33,956 bases of DNA from JAITMY01 sp031549685. GTDB lineage: Bacteria > Bacteroidota > Bacteroidia > Bacteroidales > UBA932. Below, piece after piece: positions 21,949 through 30,800 of the stretch (position 1 is its first letter; each line of letters starts with the position of its first letter). The translations under genes were made by a program, and so were the position numbers. The notes under the pieces are model-generated. The model was not told the origin of the DNA, ran no database searches, and saw only the letters and a program-made list of their open reading frames with translations. The stretch spans positions 1 through 33,956 of the forward strand of contig JAVBPG010000038.1 of the NCBI GenBank assembly GCA_031549685.1, read 5' to 3'.

Positions 21949-21976
21949 TGTTTTTTAGGGATTAGGAAAAGAGAGG

Positions 21977-21984
21977 CAAAGATA
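21977..21984 (-). promoter_or_regulatory. TATCTTTG -7 box for the aldo/keto reductase
   Basis: On the minus strand TATCTTTG ends 28 nt before the ATG at 21948, and TTTG occurs about 23 nt further upstream (22011-22008). It matches the phylum consensus. Confidence 0.6.
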
Positions 21985-22084
21985 CAAAATCTTGAAGGAT
22001 GTGGGAGCAAACAAAACAAAACACTGAACTGTAGTTAATTAAAAAACATTTTTAATCTTAATACTCTCGCTGCTAAAAACTTAC

Positions 22085-22092
22085 TATATTTG
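22085..22092 (+). promoter_or_regulatory. TATATTTG -7 box for the beta-propeller gene
   Basis: TATATTTG ends 41 nt before ATG 22134, in an AT-rich stretch. No clear -33 TTG is seen. Confidence 0.55.
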
Positions 22093-22133
22093 CATCGCAA
22101 TAAACTCTATTTTAATTAATTAAAATTTGAAAG

Positions 22134-24041
22134 ATGAGAAAGATCAACTTAATGCTTAGCCTCATGGCCATAGCCACTCTTGGCTATGCGCAAAAAACAC
22201 CGGATTGGACCTTGAGCTTGGAGGGGACACCCAAGGCCATTTTTATCCACAACTTTACCGGCATTCCGGTGGTGGAAACGTCAACCAACTACTACGGCAT
22301 TGACTATCCCAGCCAAAAGATTTTGTGGCAAGTCGGTAAGTCGGCGACCACAGAAGCGCTGAATCAAGCAGCAAAAATTTCAAAAATGACGGGCGCCGGT
22401 GCGGCAACAGGCATTAGCCTCAGCGAAACCGAAACATTTAGCCCACTACCCATGACACCGTATGCTACTATTAATGGGGAGCTGATAGATATCGCTACGG
22501 GCAAAATTATTTTTAGTGGAGTTACCGCCGTGTTGGAGCACAACTTGCTTCCCGATGTGTACGCGCTACTTATTAAGGTTAAGTCGGGCAATCAAATTAC
22601 CTTACTTTATGTGGACTTGGAAAAGAGGGAGGTAATTTGGCAAAAGGATTTAGGCTCTGACCTCGGAAAGCAAATTGCAAAGATGGCAGGCGTCGGATTT
22701 AATCGCCTTAATGCTTTTGCTCCGCAAACCACCGAAGGCGGCGATATTGTATATAAGCACGACAAGAAGTTGATGCTGCTCAACTCAAAGGATGGCAACT
22801 CTAAGTGGGAAAACGAGTGCAACCCCGGAACCTTCTTTATGAATAACGCCCAAACACACTTGGTGGTGGTAGAGCAGGCTGGTGGTTTGGCCGGTTTATC
22901 CGGTGCTGTTGCCTTTGGTCGTGTTATGTTTGCCCTTGATTTGGCCAACGGGAAAAATTTATGGAAAGAACCTGCAAAGCTGGACGAGCGTTTTGTGCTA
23001 CACAAAAACTTGGGCGATGACAAGTTCGTAGTAGCCCACGAGGATGGCGTGAATGTGTATGATTACAAGACTGGAACAGCCATGTGGAAGAAAGATTTTA
23101 AGGCCAAAAATTTTAAGGGGATAGAAATTAAAAATGATGGTTTTGAGGTACTATATGCCAATAAGCTAATGTTGGTAAATAAAGAAACGGGCAAAGATGC
23201 TTGGAAAAAGGAGTTGAAGTTAGACATTCCGGAAGATGAAAAGGGTAATGTAAACAAGAAGGAGTACAAAAAGGGTATGCTGGTGTGGGCGGCAACCTAT
23301 ATTGGCATGTTTGATTACGAAAAAGGTAAAAAGATGTGGAAAATGAGCCTTGGCAAAGAGGCAAAAATAGCTATTGATGAGGCTGGCTCTAAGGTTGCTA
23401 TTCTTGATGGTGGTAAATTTTTCCTCTTTAACCCCGATGAGTTAGTCAAGGCTCCCAAAAAGTTGAAAGTGGGCATAGAAAAACCTGCGGAAATCATAGC
23501 CTTTGAAACACATGCTAACGGCTACTACCTGCAGGGTATTAATGAGTACATCTTCCTTGATAAGAATGGTAACGTGATGGCACATCAGTATTTCAAGCAG
23601 CTCACTACGGATAGGTTAGCTAAGGCTGCACTTATGGCAGGAAGCCTTGCTACAGGAGGCGTATCTATTCAGGTTACCATAGGCTTTGAAGATGGAGATG
23701 GAGTAAAAACTTCAACCACAACAGGATTGTTTACCAGCGCTAGTACCGCCAGCACTGCAGGAGAGATACACGGCGCACAATCAGCAGGCCTGAAAAAATT
23801 ACGCAGCGAATCTAAGCTGCGCAATGCATCTAAATCATCCAACAATTTCGGCTACTTTGTCAAAGGTGAAAAAACGAAAGACAGTGATAAAATGAGCCTT
23901 GTAAAGGTGGAGAAGAGTAGCGGAAAAGAGGTTGGGGAGTTTAACTTAGGCAGCGACCGCAAAATCATTTACGAGCTAATGCCTAACATCAACTTAGGAT
24001 TTGTAATGATTGGTAATAAACTATCAGTTTACAACCTTTAA
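22134..24041 (+). CDS. Exported PQQ-like beta-propeller protein
   Basis: The 635-residue protein has a signal peptide (MRKINLMLSLMAIATLGYAQ) with likely cleavage near residue 19 and no lipobox. Repeated units of about 40 residues with a tryptophan near the end of a strand occur: KILWQVGK, REVIWQKDLG, GNSKWENEC, GKNLWKEP, GTAMWKKDF, GKDAWKKEL and GKKMWKMSLG. This is the pattern of BamB/quinoprotein-like propellers. BamB-like proteins serve as scaffolds, and nothing here indicates actual PQQ binding. The C-terminal 120 residues (after about 510) are Ser/Thr/Lys-rich and leave the propeller pattern. It is flanked by its own promoter box and a strong terminator, so it is monocistronic. Confidence 0.85.
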   Translation: MRKINLMLSLMAIATLGYAQKTPDWTLSLEGTPKAIFIHNFTGIPVVETSTNYYGIDYPSQKILWQVGKSATTEALNQAAKISKMTGAGAATGISLSETETFSPLPMTPYATINGELIDIATGKIIFSGVTAVLEHNLLPDVYALLIKVKSGNQITLLYVDLEKREVIWQKDLGSDLGKQIAKMAGVGFNRLNAFAPQTTEGGDIVYKHDKKLMLLNSKDGNSKWENECNPGTFFMNNAQTHLVVVEQAGGLAGLSGAVAFGRVMFALDLANGKNLWKEPAKLDERFVLHKNLGDDKFVVAHEDGVNVYDYKTGTAMWKKDFKAKNFKGIEIKNDGFEVLYANKLMLVNKETGKDAWKKELKLDIPEDEKGNVNKKEYKKGMLVWAATYIGMFDYEKGKKMWKMSLGKEAKIAIDEAGSKVAILDGGKFFLFNPDELVKAPKKLKVGIEKPAEIIAFETHANGYYLQGINEYIFLDKNGNVMAHQYFKQLTTDRLAKAALMAGSLATGGVSIQVTIGFEDGDGVKTSTTTGLFTSASTASTAGEIHGAQSAGLKKLRSESKLRNASKSSNNFGYFVKGEKTKDSDKMSLVKVEKSSGKEVGEFNLGSDRKIIYELMPNINLGFVMIGNKLSVYNL

Positions 24042-24056
24042 TCATCGTGAGAATAG

Positions 24057-24097
24057 AAAATCGCCGACTCATTTACAGAGTCGGCGATTTTTTGTTT
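24057..24097. terminator. Strong 14-bp hairpin terminator
   Basis: AAAATCGCCGACTC (24057-24070) pairs perfectly with GAGTCGGCGATTTT (24078-24091), followed by a T-rich run on the plus strand. It ends the beta-propeller transcript and, with A-rich flanks, can also serve nfnB from the other side. Confidence 0.9.
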
Positions 24098-24113
24098 TTG
24101 AAAGTAATGGAAT

Positions 24114-25502
24114 CTACTTTTTGCTCTTCACATACTCATCTATCGCCTTTGCCGCCGTTCTTCCCGCGCCCATAGCCAAAATTACGGTAGCGGCGCCGGT
24201 TACAGCATCGCCGCCGGCAAATACGCCCGGACGGGTAGTGGCACCTTGATCCGTAGCCACAAGGCAACCCCACTTGTTGCTCTCCAAACCGGGTGTAGTA
24301 GTTTTAATGAGCGGATTGGGCGAGGTGCCGAGCGACATAATTACCACATCGGTTTCCATGTCGAACTCCGAGCCTTTTACCTCAACCGGACTGCGGCGGC
24401 CGCTGGCATCGGGCTCGCCCAGCTCCATGCGGATGCAGCGCAGGCCGCGTACCCAGCCGTTGTCTGTTGCCAAAATTCCGGTGGGGTTGGTTAGCATGTG
24501 AAAGTTGATGCCCTCCTCCTTAGCATGGTGTACCTCCTCCACGCGAGCGGGCAGCTCCTTTTCGCTACGGCGATATACAATGCTTACCTCGGCGCCGAGG
24601 CGCTGAGCGGTGCGCGCAGCATCCATGGCCACGTTGCCACCGCCGACTACGGCTACACGTTTGCCAACGTAAATAGGCGTGTCGTAGGCCTTGTCGTAAG
24701 CCTTCATAAGGTTGGCGCGGGTAAGGAATTCGTTGGCCGAAACCACGCCGTTGAGGTTCTCGCCCGGAATGCCCATAAACTTGGGTAGCCCCGCACCCGA
24801 GCCCACAAATACGGCATCGAACTTTTCATCGTCGAACAGGCTGTCGATGGTAACGGTGCGGCCAATAACCACATCGGTTTCTATTTCCACGCCCAGCTTC
24901 TGCACGTTTTCAACTTCGCGCGCAACCACGCGGTCCTTGGGCAAGCGGAATTCGGGACTGCCGTACTGCAGCACGCCTCCGGGCTTGTGCAGGGCTTCAA
25001 ATATTTTTACGCCGTAGCCCATTTTGGCCAGGTCGGTGGCGCAAGCCAGGCCCGCAGGGCCGCTGCCCACTACCGCTACACGCTTGCCGTTGGCCGGCGC
25101 TTTTTCGGTAAGGTCAACGTTGCTGCTCGCGCTCCAGTCGCCCACAAAGCGCTCGAGCTTACCAATGTTTACGGGCTCTCCCTTGACACCCAAAATGCAG
25201 GAACCTTCGCACTGCGTTTCCTGCGGGCACACGCGCCCGCACACGGAGGGCAGGCTGCTGTCCTGCGCAATTACGCGGGCAGCATCGGCAAATTTTCCGT
25301 CAAGAACTTCTTTTATGAACTGCGGAATTTGAATGCTCACGGGGCAAGCATCAACGCAGCGCGGCTTTTTACACTGAATGCAACGCGTGGCCTCGAGCAT
25401 TGCCTCCTCGGGGCTGTAGCCGTAGCACACCTCCTCAAAGTTGGTTGCGCGAACCTTCGGATCTTGCTCACGCGCAGGAGTGCGGGGAATCTTATTGGCC
25501 AT
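24114..25502 (-). CDS. nfnB: NfnB-like NADPH-binding flavoprotein / glutamate synthase small-subunit-like
   Basis: From ATG 25502 the protein has 462 residues. Two four-cysteine sets in the N-terminus (C41, C44, C49, C53 and C88, C92, C98, C102) fit two [4Fe-4S] clusters. They are followed by an FAD site VVGSGPAGLACATDLAK (144-160) and an NADPH site VVGGGNVAMDAARTAQRLGA. The end GDAVTGAATVILAMGAGRTAAKAIDEY is typical. Paired with the reductase subunit directly upstream, it best fits NfnB of the electron-bifurcating NADH-dependent ferredoxin:NADP reductase. Glutamate synthase small subunit is less likely because no large subunit is present. The frame extends to 25580, but that part is repeat DNA. 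Confidence 0.88.
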   Translation of the reverse strand: MANKIPRTPAREQDPKVRATNFEEVCYGYSPEEAMLEATRCIQCKKPRCVDACPVSIQIPQFIKEVLDGKFADAARVIAQDSSLPSVCGRVCPQETQCEGSCILGVKGEPVNIGKLERFVGDWSASSNVDLTEKAPANGKRVAVVGSGPAGLACATDLAKMGYGVKIFEALHKPGGVLQYGSPEFRLPKDRVVAREVENVQKLGVEIETDVVIGRTVTIDSLFDDEKFDAVFVGSGAGLPKFMGIPGENLNGVVSANEFLTRANLMKAYDKAYDTPIYVGKRVAVVGGGNVAMDAARTAQRLGAEVSIVYRRSEKELPARVEEVHHAKEEGINFHMLTNPTGILATDNGWVRGLRCIRMELGEPDASGRRSPVEVKGSEFDMETDVVIMSLGTSPNPLIKTTTPGLESNKWGCLVATDQGATTRPGVFAGGDAVTGAATVILAMGAGRTAAKAIDEYVKSKK

Positions 25503-25509
25503 TGAGCTA

Positions 25510-25592
25510 TTTACAATTTGACGATTTACAATTTTAAAACTTGCGAGATGCGATGTGCGATGTGCGACACTTGGTCGCAAGTCGAGTGTCGC
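25510..25592. repeat. Composite repeat between nfnA and nfnB
   Basis: TTTACAATTTGACGATTTAC (25510-25529) is one arm of the family seen at 11546. It is followed by a palindrome with GCGACACT (25564-25571) pairing with AGTGTCGC (25585-25592) and inner words GATGCGATGTGCGATGTGCG, the family seen at 10300. Two word families meet in one gap. Confidence 0.75.
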
Positions 25593-25596
25593 ATTT

Positions 25597-26454
25597 CTAT
25601 TTATCCAGTCCTTCCAAGCATTTACAGTCCCTTTCCTTCTCTATGTTCTTGTACATACCCTGGCGACGGAGGGCCTCGTCGAAGTCAACCAAATGGCCGT
25701 CGAACTCGGGGCCGTCAACGCAGGTAAACCTGGTTTTTCCGCCAACGGAAACGCGACAGGCGCCGCACATGCCGGTGCCGTCAACCATAAGCGTGTTGAG
25801 GCTCACAATGGTGTGTACGTTGTAGGCTTTGGTGGTGAGCGCCACAAATTTCATCATTATCATGGGGCCAATGGCTACTACAACATCGTATTTTTTGCCC
25901 TGCTTATCAGCTAAATCTTTAAACAGCTCGGTTACCAAACCCTTGAACCCTGCGCTTCCGTCATCGGTAGCTAAGTACAGGTTTTTGGCCACAGCCTTCA
26001 TTTCTTCCTGCAAAATGAGCAGGTCTTTGTTCTTTGCGCCGACGATTACATCGGCCTTTGCGCCCTGCTCGGCCAGCCACTTTACCTGCGGGTAAACGGG
26101 CGCTGTGCCCAAGCCTCCGGCAATGAAGAGAATGTTTTTTTGCTGCAGCTCTTCTTTTGAAAAATCCATGAGCTCAGTTGGGTGCCCCAGCGGGCCCACG
26201 AAGCTGGCAAAGCTATCGCCCTCGTTAAGCGCGCAAATCTTGCGGCTCGACGCACCAACAACTTGTGTAACAATGGTTACCGTCCCTTTTTCCAAATCGT
26301 AGTCGCACACGGTAAGCGGAATACGCTCGCCTTTTTCGTCTATACGAATAATGAGAAACTGCCCTGGCTTGGCGGATTTTGCTACGCGCGGCGCCTCCAC
26401 CTCCATGAGGTAAATGTCCTTGGCTAAGAGTTGCTTTTTTACAATGTTGAACAT
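25597..26454 (-). CDS. nfnA: NfnA-like ferredoxin-NADP reductase/sulfide dehydrogenase subunit
   Basis: The 285-residue protein has an FAD-binding barrel (RIPLTVCDYD), an NAD-binding Rossmann part (ILFIAGGLGTAPVYPQVKWL), and a C-terminal cysteine cluster DGTGMCGACRVSVGGKTRFTCVDGPEFDGH for a [2Fe-2S] centre, as in NfnA and the sulfide dehydrogenase beta subunit. With NfnB it would couple NADH and reduced ferredoxin oxidation to NADP reduction in the cytosol, consistent with an anaerobe. The order nfnA then nfnB is usual, and the 94-nt gap is filled by repeats. PyrK-like dihydroorotate dehydrogenase subunit is unlikely given the partner. Confidence 0.9.
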   Translation of the reverse strand: MFNIVKKQLLAKDIYLMEVEAPRVAKSAKPGQFLIIRIDEKGERIPLTVCDYDLEKGTVTIVTQVVGASSRKICALNEGDSFASFVGPLGHPTELMDFSKEELQQKNILFIAGGLGTAPVYPQVKWLAEQGAKADVIVGAKNKDLLILQEEMKAVAKNLYLATDDGSAGFKGLVTELFKDLADKQGKKYDVVVAIGPMIMMKFVALTTKAYNVHTIVSLNTLMVDGTGMCGACRVSVGGKTRFTCVDGPEFDGHLVDFDEALRRQGMYKNIEKERDCKCLEGLDK

Positions 26455-26458
26455 GAAA

Positions 26459-26489
26459 CGAAGTACAAATTACGATTTACAAAGTACAA
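26459..26489. repeat. GAAGTACAAATTACGATTTACAAAG words upstream of nfnA
   Basis: GAAGTACAAATTACGATTTA followed by CAAAGTACAA repeats the words of the tdk-rsmI gap. It adjoins the nfnA start codon directly. Confidence 0.6.
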
Positions 26490-26502
26490 TTTTAAATCCA
26501 AG

Positions 26503-26593
26503 GGCGTCATTGCGAGCATAGCGAAGCAATCTCAAGTTGTATCAAACTTCGCCAATGTGAGATTGCTTCGTCGTTTCTCCTCGCAGTGACGCC
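26503..26593. repeat. Long palindrome GGCGTCATTGCGAG...CTCGCAGTGACGCC
   Basis: GGCGTCATTGCGAG (26503-26516) and AGCGAAGCAATCTC (26519-26532) are mirrored by GAGATTGCTTCG (26559-26570) and CTCGCAGTGACGCC (26580-26593). The arms fill the gap between nfnA and rpiB and would make a strong hairpin on either strand. Confidence 0.82.
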
Positions 26594-26605
26594 TTGATTG
26601 AGTTC

Positions 26606-27040
26606 TTACGCAACCGGGATTTTTTCCACCCGGCAGGCGTGCCTTCCGCCCTCAAAAGTGGTGTCGAGAAAAGTTTTTACTATCTCCTTGGCCTCGTCCT
26701 CGCTGAGAAAGCGGGCGGGGAGCACGCACACGTTGGCATCGTTGTGCATACGAATAAGCGTTGCAATTTGCGCATTCCACGCCAGGCCCGCACGAATGTT
26801 CTGGTGCTTGTTAAGCGTCATGGCCATGCCGTTGCCCGTGCCGCAAAGCGCCACTCCGGCCTCCACCTGCTTTAGCTCCAGGGCTTGCGCCAGCGGATGG
26901 GCAAAGTCGGGGTAATCGACGCTGGCATCGGAGTTGGTGCCAAAATCGCGCACGCTATAGCCCATTTCGAGCAGCATGACGCGTAACTTTTCTTTCAGCT
27001 CGTAGCCGGCGTGGTCGGCAGTAATTCCTATGGTTTTCAT
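26606..27040 (-). CDS. rpiB: Ribose-5-phosphate isomerase B
   Basis: From ATG 27040 the protein has 144 residues, typical of RpiB. It starts MKTIGITADHAGYELKEKL (phosphate/ring-opening DHAG motif), then YSVRDFGTNSDASVDYPDFAH, the catalytic cysteine in VALCGTGNGMAMTLNKH, and NDANVCVLPARFLS. It interconverts ribose 5-phosphate and ribulose 5-phosphate in the pentose phosphate pathway. The frame continues to 27169 but runs through palindromic repeats that are not protein-like, so the ATG at 27040 is chosen. An allose-6-phosphate or galactose-6-phosphate isomerase is a weaker alternative. Confidence 0.94.
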   Translation of the reverse strand: MKTIGITADHAGYELKEKLRVMLLEMGYSVRDFGTNSDASVDYPDFAHPLAQALELKQVEAGVALCGTGNGMAMTLNKHQNIRAGLAWNAQIATLIRMHNDANVCVLPARFLSEDEAKEIVKTFLDTTFEGGRHACRVEKIPVA

Positions 27041-27065
27041 AAATACAATGTCTCTTCTGCGTGTC

Positions 27066-27120
27066 ATTGCGGGCTTGACCCGCAATCTCTTGACAGGAGA
27101 CCCCGAATCAAGTTCGGGGT
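27066..27120. repeat. Paired palindromes ATTGCGGG...CCCGCAAT and ACCCCGAA...TTCGGGGT
   Basis: Two palindromes lie in tandem: ATTGCGGG/CCCGCAAT (27066-27086, centre CTTGA) and ACCCCGAA/TTCGGGGT (27100-27120, centre TCAAG). The same pair, more degenerate, appears at 32432-32526, and the first alone at 237-257. They separate the NodB deacetylase stop from the rpiB start. Confidence 0.85.
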
Positions 27121-27131
27121 AACAACAAGGG

Positions 27132-27740
27132 TTATTCAATAATCTTTGTTTCCCAACCCTGCTTTGCAAAAAAATCGAGCGAGGTGGGCAGCGCGTAGCG
27201 CAGGTTTTTCATGGCCTTTTTCGAGTCGTGAAACACGATGATGGAGCCAGGTCTTGCGTTGTTGATTACCGTGTTGGCGCAGCGCGTACGCGATACGCGG
27301 CGGCTGTAGTCCATGCTCAGCACATCCCACATAATTATTTTGTAGCGCTCGCTCAGCACGCGCGCCTGGTTGGGCCCAATGCGGCCGTAGGGCGGGCGGA
27401 ACAGCTGGCTGTGGACAAAGGTATCGCCCAAATCCACATCCTCCACGTAGGTGCCGGTTTTCATGCCCCAGCCCTTTTGGTGGCTGTAGGTGTGGTTGCC
27501 CACCGCGTGGCCGGCATCGAGTATGAGCTGAAACATGTCGGGGTGCTGCTCCACATTTTTGCCTAAGCAAAAAAAGGTGGCTTTGGCGCTGTACTTTTGG
27601 AGCGTATCAAGCACCCACGGCGTAGTTTCGGGGTTGGGTCCGTCGTCGAACGTGAGAAAAACGCCATTATGCTCATTGGGAAAACTCCAAATGAACGTGG
27701 GGTAAATTCTGCGTAGTATGGGCGGCGCGTGGAAACGCAT
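27132..27740 (-). CDS. NodB-type polysaccharide deacetylase (CE4)
   Basis: The 202-residue protein shows CE4 motifs: TFDDGP with catalytic base D32 and metal ligand D33, the metal pair H83-x3-H87 (GNHTYSHQKG), RPPYG (115-119), WDVLSMDYSRR and the terminal IIVFHDS histidine. It removes N-acetyl groups from peptidoglycan, chitin-like or other glycans. There is no clear signal peptide, although an N-terminal segment (PTFIWSF) is mildly hydrophobic, so location is uncertain. It follows the DUF2723 gene on the same strand after an 88-nt palindrome, which suggests a shared envelope role. Confidence 0.93.
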   Translation of the reverse strand: MRFHAPPILRRIYPTFIWSFPNEHNGVFLTFDDGPNPETTPWVLDTLQKYSAKATFFCLGKNVEQHPDMFQLILDAGHAVGNHTYSHQKGWGMKTGTYVEDVDLGDTFVHSQLFRPPYGRIGPNQARVLSERYKIIMWDVLSMDYSRRVSRTRCANTVINNARPGSIIVFHDSKKAMKNLRYALPTSLDFFAKQGWETKIIE

Positions 27741-27742
27741 TT

Positions 27743-27827
27743 TTAATTGAGAATGGAGAATTAAAAATGGAGAATTAAAGACTGATACAACATCACTATC
27801 AATTCTCCATTCTCAACTCTCAATTAA
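27743..27827. repeat. AATTGAGAATGGAGAATT palindrome
   Basis: AATTGAGAATGGAGAATT (27745-27762), then a repeated AATGGAGAATTAAAG, faces AATTCTCCATTCTCAACT continuing to CTCTCAATT at 27825. It occupies the entire gap between the DUF2723 stop (27829) and the deacetylase start (27740). Confidence 0.85.
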
Positions 27828-27828
27828 C

Positions 27829-30800
27829 TTATCTATACATCGACAGCATATCGTTCAGCTTCTTCTCCTGCTCGGCCTGACCGTGGCGCTGTGCCGATTG
27901 CAACAGGTAAACTACGTTGTGCTGTGCAAATTCGCGATCCTGCTCCACCATACGGCGATGCTTGCTGCTCAAGCTCTTGTAGTAGCGCAGCATTTGCTCG
28001 GCATCGCCGGCAATCATATCCGACACCTGGTTGGCGCGCTCGGGTTCTCCTACCAGGTACCACGCCTCGACAATGGAGTAGGCATAGTAGTAGTACGATA
28101 GCGCAGGCCTTGAGAACACCTCCATGTACTTGTTGAGCAAATCCTTTGCCTTATCATTTTTTCCCTCGCTGATAAGGGCATATATGGCGCGCATAAAAGC
28201 AGTGCGGGTAGTGGCAATCATGCGCAGGCAGTTCTCATCGTAGTACACCTCGGGGTTGTTGAGGTTGCGGTACACAAACTTGTTCATGAGCTTGTCGTAG
28301 GCGCTGTCGGCGTTAGTCCAGGCTCCGTAAATATCGTTGGGCTGCGCCCGCTCGGGCACCAGCAGGTTAGCCAGACCCTCGTTGCGGAAGTACTTTTCCA
28401 GGCCCATGTTGTAGCTGGGGGGTACGGTTACACCCCAGTAAATAGGACGCTCCCAGTTAAAGTTGGCCAGCAAATCAATTATGGCTAATGAGTTGCGTTG
28501 GATGTAATCCCCCGGATTGAAGTCAATGTAGGGCAGCAGGTTTTCCTTTTCGCTTGGCGATACAATGCCCGCCTTAACGGCGTTGTCGGCGTTGGTAGCC
28601 AGGCGCAGAGTTTTGCTGGGGAAGTAGCTCAGGAGCTCCTGCCCCGAGTAGTTCGAGCGCAGCTTGGTGCTCGGGTCGTCACTTACCACAAAGTCCATGC
28701 CCTGCTTCAGGTCCACCGGCCCGCTGATGCGGTTTTGCGTAAGCGCAAAGCCGCGGCGGTTTCCGGCCACCTTTTCCGGGGTAAGCGTCATGGGCAGCGG
28801 CTTTGACTGGTAGTAGCCCTGCTGCATTTGCTCAATGTACCAGTCGGCAGTAATGTACGAGAGGTTCATAATGCGCACATCGGTACGCACGCCCTCCACC
28901 TCCTGTATGTACCACAGGGGGAAGGTATCGTTATCGCCGTAGGTAAACAGCACGGCCTGCTCCTTGCACGAGCTGAGGTAGTTGTGGGCAAAATCGCGCG
29001 CCAGGTAGCGTCCGCTGCGGTTGTGGTCGTCCCAATTTTCCTTGGCCATAAGGCAGGGCACCAGTAGCATGGAGGCCACAAAGGCTACGCCTCCGGCCAC
29101 CACAGGCTGCTTAATCAGCTTGCGCAGGCCTTCGGCCAGGGCGGCCACGCCAATGCCAATCCAGAAGGCAAAGGCGTAGAACGAGCCGGCGTAGGCGTAA
29201 TCGCGCTCACGCGGCTGCAAGGGGCTCTGGTTAAGGTACATTACAATAGCAATGCCGGTAAAGAAGAAGAGCAGCATAAGCACCGTAAAATCTTTTTTGC
29301 TGCGCTTGTACTGAAACACCATGCCGGCCAGCCCGAGGATGAGCGGCAGCATGTACAGCTTGTTGCGTCCGGGGTTGTTTTTCATGCTGTCGGGCAGCAT
29401 GCTTTGGTCGCCCAGGCGCGCGTTGTCGATAAAAGGAATGCCCGAAATCCAGTTGCCGCGCGTCAGGTCGCCGTGCCCCTGCTGGTCGTTTTGCCTTCCG
29501 GAAAAATTCCACATAAAGTAGCGCAGGTACATGTAGCCCACCTGGTAGGTAAAAAAGAAGCTGAGGTTTTCGGCAAAGGTGGGCACGTACACCGTTTCGG
29601 CTTTTCCCTGCTCGGCTTGCACGCGCACGGGCTTGCCCTTAAATCCGCCGTTCCACGTTTTGTAAAACTGGGCATGCTCGGCCTGGTTGCTGAACATGCG
29701 CGGGAAGAGCGTGGTAAAGCGCTCGTCGTACTTCAGCTTGGTTCTGTGATCCACCACCTCGTAGCGGCCGTTGAGTGCGGCGTACACCGGAGCGCCCTGC
29801 TCGCCGGTAGGCTGCGGGGCGTTGAAGTAGGCTCCGCTAACGAGCGGCCGGTCGCCGTACTGTTCGCGGTTGAGGTAGCCCATCAGGTTAAACACGTTGT
29901 CGGGGTTGTTTTGGTCCATCGAGGTGTTGGCCGACGAGCGCACCAGCACCATGGCGTACGAGCCGTAGCCCAGCATCATTACGGTTACGCAAACGGCAAT
30001 AATGTTGACCATGCGCTTGCCCTTTTTGTAGGTGTACCAAATGGTGTAGCCCAGCGCCGAGAACAACAGTACGCCGTACACAAGGAGGCCGGTGTTGTAT
30101 GGCGCGCCGAATCCGTTGACAAACAAGAGCTCGAACCACGAGCCAACAATCCAGGTCCAGGGGATGATGCCGTAAAGCGATACCGCCAGTATGACCACCG
30201 CGGCCAGCGAAGCGTAAATGATACCCTTGGTGCTTACCTTATACTTTTTAAAGTAGTACACCATTACCATGGCCGGAATGGCCAGCAGGTTGAGCAGGTG
30301 CACGCCGATGCTCAGGCCCATGAGGTAGGCAATGAGCACCAGCCAGCGGTTGGCAAAACTCTGCTCGGCCTCGCTTTCCCACTTTAAAATAGCCCAGAAC
30401 ACCACGGCCGTAAACAGCGACGACATGGCGTAAACTTCGCCCTCGACCGCCGAGAACCAGAACGTATCGCTAAACGTGTAGGCCAGCGAACCCACAAAGG
30501 CCGAGCCGAAAATAACCACCATATCAAAGGTGGAGTGCGCGCCATCCTTTTGGCGGTACAACTTCTCCATGAGGTGCGTGAGCGACCAAAACAGGAACAG
30601 GATGGTAAACCCGCTGGCGAGCGCCGACATGATGTTGACCATCAGCGCCGCATGCGAAGGGTTGACAATGGTAAACAGGCGGGCTATGGTAAGGAACAGC
30701 GGTGCCCCGGGAGGGTGGCCCACCAGCAGCTTAAAGCTGCAGGCAATAAACTCGCCGCAATCCCAAAAGCTGGACGTAGGCTCAATGGTCATCAGGTACA

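Noticed and set aside
22134..24041. Quinoprotein dehydrogenase
   Set aside because: The propeller pattern is present, but I see no PQQ-binding or catalytic residues and no cytochrome partner; a BamB-like scaffold is safer.
24114..25502. Glutamate synthase small subunit (GltD)
   Set aside because: There is no large subunit nearby, and the adjacent reductase subunit makes the NfnAB assignment the better fit.
27041..27169. N-terminal extension of RpiB
   Set aside because: It runs through tandem palindromic repeats; RpiB proteins begin at MKTIGITADHAG.
29404..30387. Plus-strand open frame (327 codons) opposite DUF2723
   Set aside because: It lies fully inside a clear 1011-residue membrane protein gene and has no family features.
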